In this document: positions 34,036 through 42,584 of the stretch, one piece after another
How positions within the stretch are numbered: position 1 is the stretch's first letter
Layout of the letters: each line of letters starts with the position of its first letter
From: Polyangiaceae bacterium
GTDB lineage: Bacteria > Myxococcota_A > Polyangia > Polyangiales > Polyangiaceae
Direction: 5' to 3'
Length of the DNA: 64,000 nt
NCBI GenBank assembly: GCA_016933275.1
Contig: JAFGBI010000225.1
Span: 94,622-158,621 of the forward strand
Notes under the pieces: model-generated
The model's database searches: none
What the model saw: the letters and a program-made list of their open reading frames with translations, nothing else
What the model was told of the DNA's origin: nothing
Made by a program: the position numbers and the translations under genes

Positions 34036-35607
34036 ATGCAGCGTCGTGATGGAAACCGTCAGCCGCTGGCCGTGTCGGCCAGTCGCGATCCCGACTGGGA
34101 CCGCGACACGCTGCCGTTTTTCGAGGGCGCGCAGGTTCTGGCCATCCATCGCGCGGTAAACGCGGAGAGCGATCCGTCCGCGGGAGAGGCAACCGAGGAG
34201 GAGAAGACGGGGGTGGTCGAGCGCAGCTCGCGGGAAGCACCGCTCTCCATCCGCCCCCCGCTCAAAGAGGATCACACCGCCGAGTGGTATGTGCGGCTGC
34301 GGCTGCGCGAGGATCGGGTCGCGCGCCTCTGGCTGGAAGGGCACACCCGGCACGATGTGCTCGTGTGGCGCGACGACGCCGAGTCATGGGCGCCGCTGCT
34401 GACGGTGCCGCAGCTCCGCAACGCCATTCATGTGCAGCGCGCGCTGAGCGAACCGCCTCCGCGCGTGCCGGAGACCGTGCGCCACGAGGTCGCGGAATCG
34501 GCAGCGAACCCGGAACGGGCAACGCCATCGAGCTGCGCGCCGGTGGTGGTCGATTCCGGGCCGGTCGTGATCCCCGGAGCCCCCCGTGTCCCCGATTTCG
34601 CGGCCTTCCTCATCTCGGGCTCGGCAGCGACCACGGCGCCCGAGCTTCCACCACCGGGAACCGTCCCTGGCACGAAGCGGATCACCACCCGCCCCCCGCC
34701 ACCGAGCGCTCGGGTGGGCACGACGACGGCAAGGATGCCCATCGCCACGGCACCGCCCGTCGTTGGCCCGAGGCCCACGACCGCTCGGCTCATCGCTCCC
34801 GTCCCGGTGGCACGCGCAGCGAGACCTCAGCGGGTGACGCTGGCTACCCTCCTCGGTGGCGACGCACGGCTGGCGCAGACCGAACGCCTCGCGTGGATGG
34901 CTGCCGTCGTGGCGGTTTCGTCGTTCGCCGTCGTCACCGTGGTCATGCACAAGCGCGATGCGGCAAGGGTGACGGCACTCGCCGAGCTCCGGGCCATCGC
35001 GGCGCTGGCGACCATTCCCGCCGTCGCCGCCAATGCCCCATCTGAAGCGCCGGCGTCCGAGGCCTCGACCAGGACCGAACCGGCGCCCAGCACGGACAGC
35101 TCGACCGACGCGAAGACCGCTGAGACCACGGCCGGCGCGAAGACCGTCGGCGCCAAGGCTACCGGGGTCGATGCGAAGGTCGATGGGCAAGAGGGGCCCA
35201 AGTCCAAGGACGACACCCCGGCGGCGCGGACCGTGCGCGGGCGGCCTCGTGGGGTCGCGGGCGCCGTTGCGGCCACCCCGCCCCCAACGGCGGTGACAGC
35301 CGCCCCCCGACCTCCGACCGAGGACTCGGTGGCCCCGGCGACCGGCGGCAGCGCTTTCGACAAGGCCGCCGCTCGCAATGCTGCGATCAGCGCAGCCCAA
35401 CGCGTCCGCTACTGCACCGAGGGCAAGGCATCGGGCACCGTGGTCATCACCTTCGCACCCTCTGGGTTGGTGTCGAACGCCTCGATCCTGTCCCTGAAGG
35501 GTGATGACATCCGACAGGACTGCGTCCTCCGCTCGTTCCAGGCCGCGAGGGTGAACCCCTTCGTGGGCCCGCCCGTGACCGTGCAGAAGAGCTTCTCCGT
35601 GAAGTGA
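34036..35607 (+). CDS. GYF-domain, single-TM, AgmX/PglI C-terminal (TonB-like) protein, GltJ-like
   Basis: Start ATG 34036 (MQRRDGN) has GGAGGG 6 bases upstream; the track start 33934 is unsupported. The 523-residue protein has an N-terminal GYF_2-type domain (about 75-125: EWYVRLRLREDRVARLWLEG, VWRDDAESWAPLLTV), a long Pro/Thr/Ala linker, one TM (MAAVVAVSSFAVVTVVM, about 300), a second Ala/Lys/Pro-rich periplasmic linker, and a C-terminal TonB-like AgmX/PglI domain (TEGKASGTVVITFAPSGLVSNA, CVLRSFQAARVNPFVGPPV). In Myxococcus, GltJ of the gliding machinery has a related layout with an added zinc ribbon, absent here. Likely an energised inner-to-outer membrane link. The 242-base gap before it shows nothing. 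Confidence 0.75.
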   Translation: MQRRDGNRQPLAVSASRDPDWDRDTLPFFEGAQVLAIHRAVNAESDPSAGEATEEEKTGVVERSSREAPLSIRPPLKEDHTAEWYVRLRLREDRVARLWLEGHTRHDVLVWRDDAESWAPLLTVPQLRNAIHVQRALSEPPPRVPETVRHEVAESAANPERATPSSCAPVVVDSGPVVIPGAPRVPDFAAFLISGSAATTAPELPPPGTVPGTKRITTRPPPPSARVGTTTARMPIATAPPVVGPRPTTARLIAPVPVARAARPQRVTLATLLGGDARLAQTERLAWMAAVVAVSSFAVVTVVMHKRDAARVTALAELRAIAALATIPAVAANAPSEAPASEASTRTEPAPSTDSSTDAKTAETTAGAKTVGAKATGVDAKVDGQEGPKSKDDTPAARTVRGRPRGVAGAVAATPPPTAVTAAPRPPTEDSVAPATGGSAFDKAAARNAAISAAQRVRYCTEGKASGTVVITFAPSGLVSNASILSLKGDDIRQDCVLRSFQAARVNPFVGPPVTVQKSFSVK

Positions 35608-35772
35608 CGCGTTCGAGCGCGGCGCTCGTCGGTGACGCCGAGGCTGCTGACGGGCACGCCTGTCTGCCCGTCGCCCGGCGTCTCCACGCCCTCCTCACCG
35701 GGCTCCGCAAGGGGGGGTGCGCAGAGGCGAACGTTCAGGTTCCGGTTCAGGTTGAGGAGCGGGCCCTGCCTC

Positions 35773-35826
35773 GCGGGGACGCGTCTTCAGCGCTGCCGTT
35801 GCGGTTGGCAACCTGATCGGTGCTCT
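35773..35826 (-). repeat. Partial copy of the CTAG-ended palindromic element (reverse orientation)
   Basis: Read on the minus strand it gives AGAGCACCGATCAGGTTGCC and then the GGCAGCGCTG arm, matching the left half of the elements at 44050 and 61960. The right half and the second terminus are missing. It lies in the 314-base gap (35608-35921) between two convergent genes; nothing else is seen in that gap. Confidence 0.7.
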
Positions 35827-35921
35827 GGCGCGGGCACGATCCGCCGCCGTGCCAGGATTTCTGGCCTGCGACGCGCTAGGGCGCAGGCGGCTCGGCGCCG
35901 ATGTCGCTGGCGATCGTGGCT

Positions 35922-37238
35922 TCAGGGTCGCCGCGTGATGATAAGGTGCGGCTTCTTGTCCTGGTCGGGGTAGCCGAAGAGGAACTCGAGCGGGCGAGGC
36001 GGATGGTTCGCGAAGAGCGCGACGAAGTCGGCATTGTACTGGGGGTGGGAGCCCTGGTCGCTCGGTTCGTAGGCTCCCGAGAAGACTCCGTAGGTCTCCT
36101 GCACGAGACCGGCGGCCGTCGCGGACGGGGGAGGCAACCCGGTCGAGTCCGAAGGCATCCACACGAGGTTCTGCGCCAGGTAGTCGCGAATCACCGAGAA
36201 GTACGGCTCCCAGAGGAGGTGCGACGCGGCGCGCGTGAGCGCGCAGACCGGGCCCTTCGACTCGAGGTGCGCGATGAGCGATGGGTCCTTGGTCAGATGC
36301 TCGCGGTCACGAGTGATGAAGTTGTCCGAGAGGTTGGCCGCGACGTGTCGGAACACCTTGACCGGTCCTCCATCGCGCTTCCTGAAGCGGATCTCGGCGT
36401 TCGAGAAGGCCTTCGAGTAGTCCGGAGCCCCCCATTGCCGCAGCGCCTCTGGGCGTCGGTCCGCGAGCGCCTCGATCTCGGAGACATCCAGGTAGTCGAG
36501 CGTGCCGTCCCGGCGGAACGCGAAGAACCGGAGGGACAGGGGCTCGTAGCCGTGGATCACCATCGCGCCGAGCGCGTACACGAGCTGATCCGGCACGCCG
36601 GCGCGCTGCGTCTCCTCCATGTTCCGCGTCCAGTTCCAGCCGCCACGCAGCTGGGTTCCCATCGCCTCTTCGATGAGCTTGAAGCCCTTCGCGAGATCCT
36701 GTTTCGAGCTCTTGGCGAACCGCCTGGGGTCGCCCGCGTACTCGAGGGAGATGGTCGTGTACTCGAGCGCATCGGGGAAGACGATCAGCGCCCAGAGGAG
36801 GTCTCCGCCCCCGAATGGATACACGACCGCTGGGGGTAGATCGTGGGGGCGAATCCCAGCGAAGAAGGGGACCGCCTTGGACATGGTCTTGTCTCGGAAT
36901 CCCTGCATGAGGGGTCGCATCACCTTGCAGTGTGCCTCCACTGCCTTGGGATCGGAGAGCTTTGGCTCAATGCCGAAGCCGCATGCGGCCGCCACGTACA
37001 GGAGATCGAGGTCGGATTTGTACTGTTGGCCGCTGTTCGGCTCGGGATCGGTGTCTACGGGAATGAAGCTCGGTTTCTGGGTGGTCGCGGGCGCGGCAAT
37101 CGCCACGGGCGCCGCGGAAGCAGGCGGCGCGGGGGACGGCGCGGGGGGCGGGCTCTCACTCGGTGCAGGTGTCGTTCCGGCACACGCCACACCCCAACAG
37201 ACCAGCGCACAAGCGAGGCTCCGGATGGTCGTCGACAT
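35922..37238 (-). CDS. Lipoprotein with large unrecognised domain
   Basis: ATG 37238. Signal peptide MSTTIRSLACALVCWGVAC (lipid Cys about 20) followed by a Pro/Ala/Ser linker to about 55. The remaining 380 residues form a folded domain with few repeats: YVAAACGFGIEPKLSDPKAVEAHC, PFFAGIRPHDLPPAVVYPFGGGDLLWAL, VFPDALEYTTISLEYAGDPRRF, FAFRRDGTLDYLDVSEIE, and an end HLIITRRP. The two cysteines in the first block could pair. The text resembles secreted proteins of unknown function restricted to Polyangia; I recognise no enzyme motif. It is monocistronic, convergent with the GYF-AgmX gene. Confidence 0.75.
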   Translation of the reverse strand: MSTTIRSLACALVCWGVACAGTTPAPSESPPPAPSPAPPASAAPVAIAAPATTQKPSFIPVDTDPEPNSGQQYKSDLDLLYVAAACGFGIEPKLSDPKAVEAHCKVMRPLMQGFRDKTMSKAVPFFAGIRPHDLPPAVVYPFGGGDLLWALIVFPDALEYTTISLEYAGDPRRFAKSSKQDLAKGFKLIEEAMGTQLRGGWNWTRNMEETQRAGVPDQLVYALGAMVIHGYEPLSLRFFAFRRDGTLDYLDVSEIEALADRRPEALRQWGAPDYSKAFSNAEIRFRKRDGGPVKVFRHVAANLSDNFITRDREHLTKDPSLIAHLESKGPVCALTRAASHLLWEPYFSVIRDYLAQNLVWMPSDSTGLPPPSATAAGLVQETYGVFSGAYEPSDQGSHPQYNADFVALFANHPPRPLEFLFGYPDQDKKPHLIITRRP

Positions 37239-37606
37239 CGTGTGGGTAGGTTATCCTGTGCGGATTCAGCTGTAAACTTGGCTTTCTGGGGCGCCCTGGC
37301 CTGCCCCCGACCCATCTCAAGGTGAGCGCCGTGGTCACCCGTTGGCGGCGCTCCTCGGCCGTCAGTGCGCGATTGGCCGTTTCTCGCCAGGGTCCCCATG
37401 ATCGGTGCCCCAGACCACGCCAAGCACACCGGGCGCCGCTTGCACTTCGGGTTCGTGGAGCGGCCTCGAGCTACGCCGGGTGCAGTCCCCGGATTGCTGA
37501 AAGAATCCCAAATGAGATCGATCGGTTAGCGCGTGCGGGGTGAAACGTGGGTCCCGATTCCGGCACATGTCCGGCTGCAGCACACGAAAGCACCGGAAGG
37601 AGCCCC

Positions 37607-37963
37607 ATGCAGGCGATCGTCAATCGAGCCAAGCGAGATGTCCAGCGCTCCGTCGAGCACGCACGCAAGTGCGCGGACGGGGCCACGCCGAGGCCGCTGG
37701 CGGAGGTCGAGGGAGAGCTGTGGAGCGCGGTGCTGGCGCTCGGCGGAGCGCTGATCGTGTTGTTCCTCGTGCGACGAGCGACGGCGCTGCGGCCGGGCAT
37801 CGTACGAGGCCGCCGGTTCGCGCTACTTTTTGGACACCAAGGGGTCGAGGGACCGATCAACAAGCGCCTCATCGCCACCTTCGAGAGCCACGACGCTCTG
37901 TTCCGTTGGCTCCGTGAGCACGCCGATCGCCGCGGTTACGGCCGCAAGCGCACCATCTTCCTA
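37607..37963 (+). pseudogene. Remnant of an insertion-sequence transposase (ISKra4-like)
   Basis: A good ribosome binding site (GGAAGGAG) precedes ATG 37607. The first 65 residues (MQAIVNRAKRDVQRSVEHAR, ATPRPLAEVEGELWSAVLALGGALIVLFL) look like the N-terminus of ISKra4-type transposases, and HDALFRWLREHADRRGYGRKRTIFL resembles an internal block just before a catalytic Asp in these enzymes. The middle is missing, and after IFL the frame runs into unrelated sequence and the 3' end of the next minus-strand gene. No terminal repeats or target duplication were found. The region 37239-37606 holds no gene; it may contain the left flank of the lost element. Confidence 0.55.
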
Positions 37964-38020
37964 CATACACTACGACCCCATGCCGATAGGCGTTTGGCTG
38001 CGCGTGGGGGATCAGGACAG

Positions 38021-39199
38021 CTACGCCTCGGTCACTGGTGGCCGGACAGGCAGGGTGAACCAAAAGGTGGTCCCTCGATCCGGCTCGCTCTCCACTCCGA
38101 TGCGACCGCCGTGGGCGTCCACGACCAGCTTGCAGAACGCGAGGCCGACCCCCACCGAGTGATACGACAGGGCTTCCCGCGCCCGCAGCGATGCGTACTT
38201 CTCGAAGATCCGGTCGCGGAGCGTGGCGGGCACCCCAGCTCCCTCGTCGTGGACCGTCACCCGAACCCCCTCGTCGGTCGAGCCGAAGACGACGAGGATC
38301 GGACGCGAGGTGGGCGAGTGTTTGCGGGCGTTGTTGAGCAGATTCTCGACCAGGCGGCCAACCAAGGCCTGATCGCAGATCCAGCGCAGGGGGCCCTGAC
38401 CTTCGATGCTCACGAGGGAAGCATCTCTCGCCGCGAACACGTTATTTACCGAGCTTCGGATCAGCAACGCAAGGTCGCATTCTTCGAAGTCGATGGGCAG
38501 CCCTTGAGCTTCGAATCGGCTCACGTCCAATAGGTCGTTCGTCATGCGAATCACGTGGCGCGTGCACCGAACCGCTTCGCCGACGACCTCGGCGTCCAAG
38601 CTGCCGGCATCCCCAACGAACTCATCCTGGAGCGTCTGGAGATCCACCAACAGCACGGAGAGCGGAGAGCGCATGTCGTGCACCATCATGTGGACGAGAC
38701 CGTCGCGCAGACGCTCCGCCTCACAGAGCTTTTCGTATGCCGCGCGGAGCGCCGCCTGTCGCCATCGCAGCTCGAGGTGGGTCGCCATCCGGGCGCGGAT
38801 CTCCTCGAAGTGGAAGGGCTTGGCGACGTAATCGACGCCACCTGCGGAGAACGCCTCCACCTTGTCCCAGGTGTCCGAGAGCGCGCTGATGAAGATCACC
38901 GGGATCTCGGAGAGCAAGGGATCGGCCTTCAGCCGACGACAGACCTCGTAGCCGTTCATCTCCGGCATGTCGACGTCGAGGAGCACGAGATCCGGCGGAC
39001 GCGCCCGGGCCGCCTGGAGGGCCAGCTCGCCGCTTGGTACGGGACGAACACGGTATCCGCAGCTCCGAATCATTGAGGCGAGCAGGGTCAGATTGGCCGA
39101 CGTGTCGTCGACCACGAGCACCTCGGCGACCTGTCCGCCAGGGCTGGCCGGGGTCGCGGGCGCCCCGCCTGCCCCCGCTACCGAGGTGGGTCCCGTCAC
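38021..39199 (-). CDS. Response regulator-histidine kinase hybrid (REC-HisKA-HATPase)
   Basis: GTG 39199 overlaps the stop of the upstream hybrid kinase (GTGA), so it is third in a three-gene operon 42253-38021. REC domain (about 25-140) with VLVVDDTSAN, LVLLDVDMPEM (phospho-Asp), FISALS and YVAKPF lysine. A coiled linker leads to HisKA with the H-box MVHDMRSPLSVLLV, then HATPase with N-box LVENLLNNARKHS, DEGAGVP and SVGVGLAFCKLV. No TM or PAS: a cytosolic relay protein, likely taking a phosphate from the hybrid kinase encoded just before it. Confidence 0.9.
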   Translation of the reverse strand: MTGPTSVAGAGGAPATPASPGGQVAEVLVVDDTSANLTLLASMIRSCGYRVRPVPSGELALQAARARPPDLVLLDVDMPEMNGYEVCRRLKADPLLSEIPVIFISALSDTWDKVEAFSAGGVDYVAKPFHFEEIRARMATHLELRWRQAALRAAYEKLCEAERLRDGLVHMMVHDMRSPLSVLLVDLQTLQDEFVGDAGSLDAEVVGEAVRCTRHVIRMTNDLLDVSRFEAQGLPIDFEECDLALLIRSSVNNVFAARDASLVSIEGQGPLRWICDQALVGRLVENLLNNARKHSPTSRPILVVFGSTDEGVRVTVHDEGAGVPATLRDRIFEKYASLRAREALSYHSVGVGLAFCKLVVDAHGGRIGVESEPDRGTTFWFTLPVRPPVTEA

Positions 39200-41019
39200 G
39201 TCCCCTCGCTGTCGATCAGCAGACGTAGCATCCGTTCGTACTCGAACCCGGCCGCGAGGCGGCGGAGCGCTTGGACGATCTGCGGATCGTGCGCCTCCGC
39301 GCGCTGGAGAAGCTCCATCAGGCGGTCAAGATCTGCCGCCACGATGGCTTCTTCCATCTCTTCTCGGAGTCCGGGAGGCAGGCGTCCCCTCGGACCCTGC
39401 GCCCTCGTCGTCCCGGACAGGCGGACAGGGTCGTGGTCCGCACCGGTCGGGTCACCGTAGTCGTACTCGACCCCGAGGACCCCACGGAGCTTGCCAAAGA
39501 GCTCGTCTTCGCGCAAAGGCCTGCCCAGAAAGTCATCGGCACCGGAGGCAAGTGCCTCATGTCGGTCCTCCTCGAACGCGGGATCGATGACCGATAGGAT
39601 CCGCACTTCCTGCCCCCCGGGGAGCGCGCGCAGACGACGGACGGTCTCCTGGCCATCGCCCCCCTGCATGCGGGGGTCCACCAGGACGAGATGCGGCCTG
39701 AAGGTGGACTGCTCGCGCAGGATGTCCTCCCCGCCGGTGACTACCCGCGTCACGAAACCCGCGTCGGCGAGGCGTCTGGAGAGGAACGCGCGGTCTTCTG
39801 CCTGGGCGACCGCGACGAGGGCCCGAACCTCGGGCGTACCCCGGCGAATGGCCTTCACTCGCCCAGGTCGCATCGGCTGCGAAACCCAGCCGCGGTCACC
39901 CTCCCCGACCGTGATCTCGAAGCGAAAGACGCTGCCGCGATCGAGCGCGCTCTGCACCGAGATCCCTCCGCCCAGGATCCGGACGAATTCCTGGCAAAGG
40001 GCGAGGCCGAGGGCCGCATCGCCGCCCATTCGTCGCCCCGCTTCACCCCGCTCGGATAGGCTGAACAGACGCGGAATGTCCTCCTCGGCGATGCCGGTGC
40101 CGGTGTCCTCCACCTCGAACGCCAACCGATAGCGCCGAGGTGACACGGCATCTGCGCGGACGCGAACCGCGACGCCACCGACCTCGGTCGAGGTCAGCGC
40201 GTTCTCCACCAGACGCCGGAGGATCTGCCGAAGCTTCGCCTCGTCGGTGCGCACGAGACTCGGGAGTTCCCCGACCGGCTCCACGATCATGCGCAAGCCC
40301 TTGGCCATCGCGCGGACCCGGAAGGCCTGTTCGAGGTCGGTCAGCAGCCCCCGGAGGTCGAAGGTGGAGAGGTGGAGCTTCCCCCATCCCGCCTCGATCC
40401 GGGAGATCTCCATGATGTCATCGAGCAAGGCCAGAAGCTCGGATCCGCTCCGGGCGATGGTCTCGAGGTACTCCCGCTGGCGAGCCGTGGCCCCCGAATC
40501 GCGCAGGAGCAGCTCGGAGAACCCGAGGATCGCGTTCAAGGGAGTCCTGATCTCGTGTGATAGACCAGCGAGCAGCGGGGCCTCGGCCCGGCCGGGACGC
40601 TCGGGGGCTCCCTTCGCGGCAGCAACGTCGGCGGTCGGCACGCGCTCGCTGATGTCGATCGACAGGATGGCCACGCCGGCGGCCACCGGTTCCAGACGGA
40701 GCTCGAACCGGTGGCGCGAGCCGTCCGAGAACACGACCTCCTCCTCCAAGGTGCGTGGGAGGCGATCCTCCATGCACCGGCGGAGGCTCCCGAACATCGC
40801 CGTGCCCTCGATCCCCGGCGAGCAGTCGGTCATCTTCCGACCGAGGAGGGCTTCGACGGTCGAGCGCCCGTGCCTGGCGGCGGCAGCGTTGAGGTAGACA
40901 TAGCGGAAGTCGTGATCCACGACCTGGCACCCCTCGAGCAGATCGTCGAGGATGCCTCGGTCCGGCCCCTCTCCGGTGTGTCCGCGCCTCAGTCTCCCGT
41001 CGCCCGACCCCTCCGCCAT
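39196..41019 (-). CDS. Hybrid histidine kinase (PAS-HisKA-HATPase-REC-helical tail)
   Basis: Start ATG 41019 (MAEGSGDGR), 16 bases after the REC-EAL gene; the track start 41085 would overlap that gene. N-terminal PAS (VDHDFRYVYLNAAAARHGRS ... LSIDISER), HisKA with LSHEIRTPLNAILGFSE, HATPase with LVENALTSTEVGG, DTGTGIAEEDI and ALGLALCQEFVRILGG. The REC domain (about 430-550) keeps LVLVDPRMQGGDG but the usual first Asp pair is AQAED, somewhat degenerate. The last 60 residues (LPPGLREEMEEAIVAADLDRLMELLQ) form an HPt-like helical bundle without an obvious His, as in many hybrid kinases. Soluble, cytoplasmic. Confidence 0.9.
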   Translation of the reverse strand: MAEGSGDGRLRRGHTGEGPDRGILDDLLEGCQVVDHDFRYVYLNAAAARHGRSTVEALLGRKMTDCSPGIEGTAMFGSLRRCMEDRLPRTLEEEVVFSDGSRHRFELRLEPVAAGVAILSIDISERVPTADVAAAKGAPERPGRAEAPLLAGLSHEIRTPLNAILGFSELLLRDSGATARQREYLETIARSGSELLALLDDIMEISRIEAGWGKLHLSTFDLRGLLTDLEQAFRVRAMAKGLRMIVEPVGELPSLVRTDEAKLRQILRRLVENALTSTEVGGVAVRVRADAVSPRRYRLAFEVEDTGTGIAEEDIPRLFSLSERGEAGRRMGGDAALGLALCQEFVRILGGGISVQSALDRGSVFRFEITVGEGDRGWVSQPMRPGRVKAIRRGTPEVRALVAVAQAEDRAFLSRRLADAGFVTRVVTGGEDILREQSTFRPHLVLVDPRMQGGDGQETVRRLRALPGGQEVRILSVIDPAFEEDRHEALASGADDFLGRPLREDELFGKLRGVLGVEYDYGDPTGADHDPVRLSGTTRAQGPRGRLPPGLREEMEEAIVAADLDRLMELLQRAEAHDPQIVQALRRLAAGFEYERMLRLLIDSEGT

Positions 41020-41035
41020 TGTCCCCCGAGCTACG

Positions 41036-42253
41036 TCACCGCCCGCCCCCAACCGGTGCGGCGCGCGAAGGCCAAGCTGCGGCACCGAATCCAGCGGCAG
41101 GCCTGGCGATCAAGTAACCCTGGAACAGGTCGCAGCCGAGATCGAGCAGATTGTCCCGTTCGCCGGTGGTCTCGACGCCCTCCGCCACCACCGTCACGTC
41201 GAGCTCGTGGCAGAGCTTGACGATGCCATCGAGGATCTGCGCTTTTCTCCGGTCTTGGTCGACTCCCCGTACCAGAGACATGTCAATCTTCACGATATCC
41301 GGCTCGATCTGCGCGAACGTCGTCAAGCCCGCATACCCCGCCCCGAGGTCGTCCACGGCGACGCGGCATTCTCGCTCACGTAGCTGGGCAATCAGTCTAC
41401 GAGGATCGGGGAGGCGGTCCAGCGTCTCTCGCTCGGTCACTTCCAGGACCACACGCGCACCGTACACATCGAGCAGAGAGTCTTTGCTCAGAAGCGCCGG
41501 ATCACCAAGGTCGCTCGGATGGAGATTCACGAAGCAGGAAAGGCCCCCGGGAAGCTCGGGCAGCGATTCGGCGATGAGGGAGCGTGTGCGTCGGCCGACG
41601 TCGGGCAGTCTCCCGAGCCGCTCCGCGGCCGAGAGGATCGCTCCGGGATGGGGGAGCGCCGTCTCCCCCGAGCGCATGAGCGCTTCGTAGCCATAGAGCG
41701 AGCCGTCCCGTCGCACGATGGGCTGATACGCCATCCAGAGCCGCTCCAGCGTGCGGGTCAGGGCGAGGTCGAGCCCGATCAGGTCCCCGGGTTCCTCCGA
41801 AGGTCGGCCGAAGGCGGCCTGCGCCTCCCGTTTGAGGCGACCGAGCCGAGTCATGGCTCCGGCGCGCGCAACGACCTGGCGAATGGAGTCCGCCGCCTCC
41901 GCCTTCTCCAGGTAGTCGAACACCCCTAGTCGCAACGCCTCCACGGCGGAATCGACGTCTGGGCGCCCCGTAACGATGACGCACGCGACATCGAGGTGCT
42001 TCTCGCGGACCGCGCGGACGACGTTGAGCCCGTGCTCGCCAGGCAGCGTGAGATCTGCGAGCACGACATCGAACTCTGACGCGGTGAGCGCCTCGACCGC
42101 CCTGGCGACACTGTCAACCGCGATGACCTTGGCACCCCCGCCAGTTAGCCGCCGGGCAAACGCGCGGCGCACGGGTTCCTCGTCGTCGACGAGCAGGACG
42201 CGCAGCCCCTCCAGGGAAGGGGCGGCTCCCTGAGCTACGGCATCGGACGCCAT
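41036..42253 (-). CDS. REC-EAL protein, likely cyclic-di-GMP phosphodiesterase response regulator
   Basis: I start at ATG 42253 (MASDAVAQ); the track start 42508 runs into the divergent kinase gene's leader. REC domain about 16-130: VLLVDDEEP, VVLADLTLPGEHG (phospho-Asp), VTGRPDV and YLEKAEA lysine. A short linker leads to an EAL domain (about 165-400): YGYEALMRS (EAL motif), CFVNLHPSDL, VVLEVTERE, VAVDDLGAGYAGL, IVKIDMSLVRG, VVAEGVET and FQGYLIARP. All metal and substrate residues of active EAL enzymes appear present, so it should hydrolyse c-di-GMP under phosphorylation control. First gene of the operon with the two kinases. Confidence 0.9.
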   Translation of the reverse strand: MASDAVAQGAAPSLEGLRVLLVDDEEPVRRAFARRLTGGGAKVIAVDSVARAVEALTASEFDVVLADLTLPGEHGLNVVRAVREKHLDVACVIVTGRPDVDSAVEALRLGVFDYLEKAEAADSIRQVVARAGAMTRLGRLKREAQAAFGRPSEEPGDLIGLDLALTRTLERLWMAYQPIVRRDGSLYGYEALMRSGETALPHPGAILSAAERLGRLPDVGRRTRSLIAESLPELPGGLSCFVNLHPSDLGDPALLSKDSLLDVYGARVVLEVTERETLDRLPDPRRLIAQLRERECRVAVDDLGAGYAGLTTFAQIEPDIVKIDMSLVRGVDQDRRKAQILDGIVKLCHELDVTVVAEGVETTGERDNLLDLGCDLFQGYLIARPAAGFGAAAWPSRAAPVGGGR

Positions 42254-42584
42254 GGGGAGGAGTCTACACGGAACGTCCGGGGTCCGCTCGGCCCTGCGGC
42301 GCGGGAACGTCTCCACGCCGGCTCCTGCCAACATCGAAGCGCCGCGACGACAGGGAACGCGCGCGCCACCGGCAACGAGAGCTGCTCCGCGACGCGGCCA
42401 CCGAGACCCAGGGAAGGGCGCGGCTCGGCCCTGGGCTCGGCCTCCTACCAGAATGAGACGGCGCCCGGACCCCTCAGGAATGACCCACCCTGTCCCACCC
42501 GGCAGCACCCCGCCTCCGCCCTATCGCGCCGGGTATCGACGGACTCCAACCGATCGGCAAGGATCCCTTTCCAGGGAGAGGGGC

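Noticed and set aside
35695-36162. 155-residue minus-strand ORF and similar ORFs at 61803 and 61954
   Set aside because: They share peptide text only because they run through copies of the palindromic element (RAPIRLPTATAAL); not genes.
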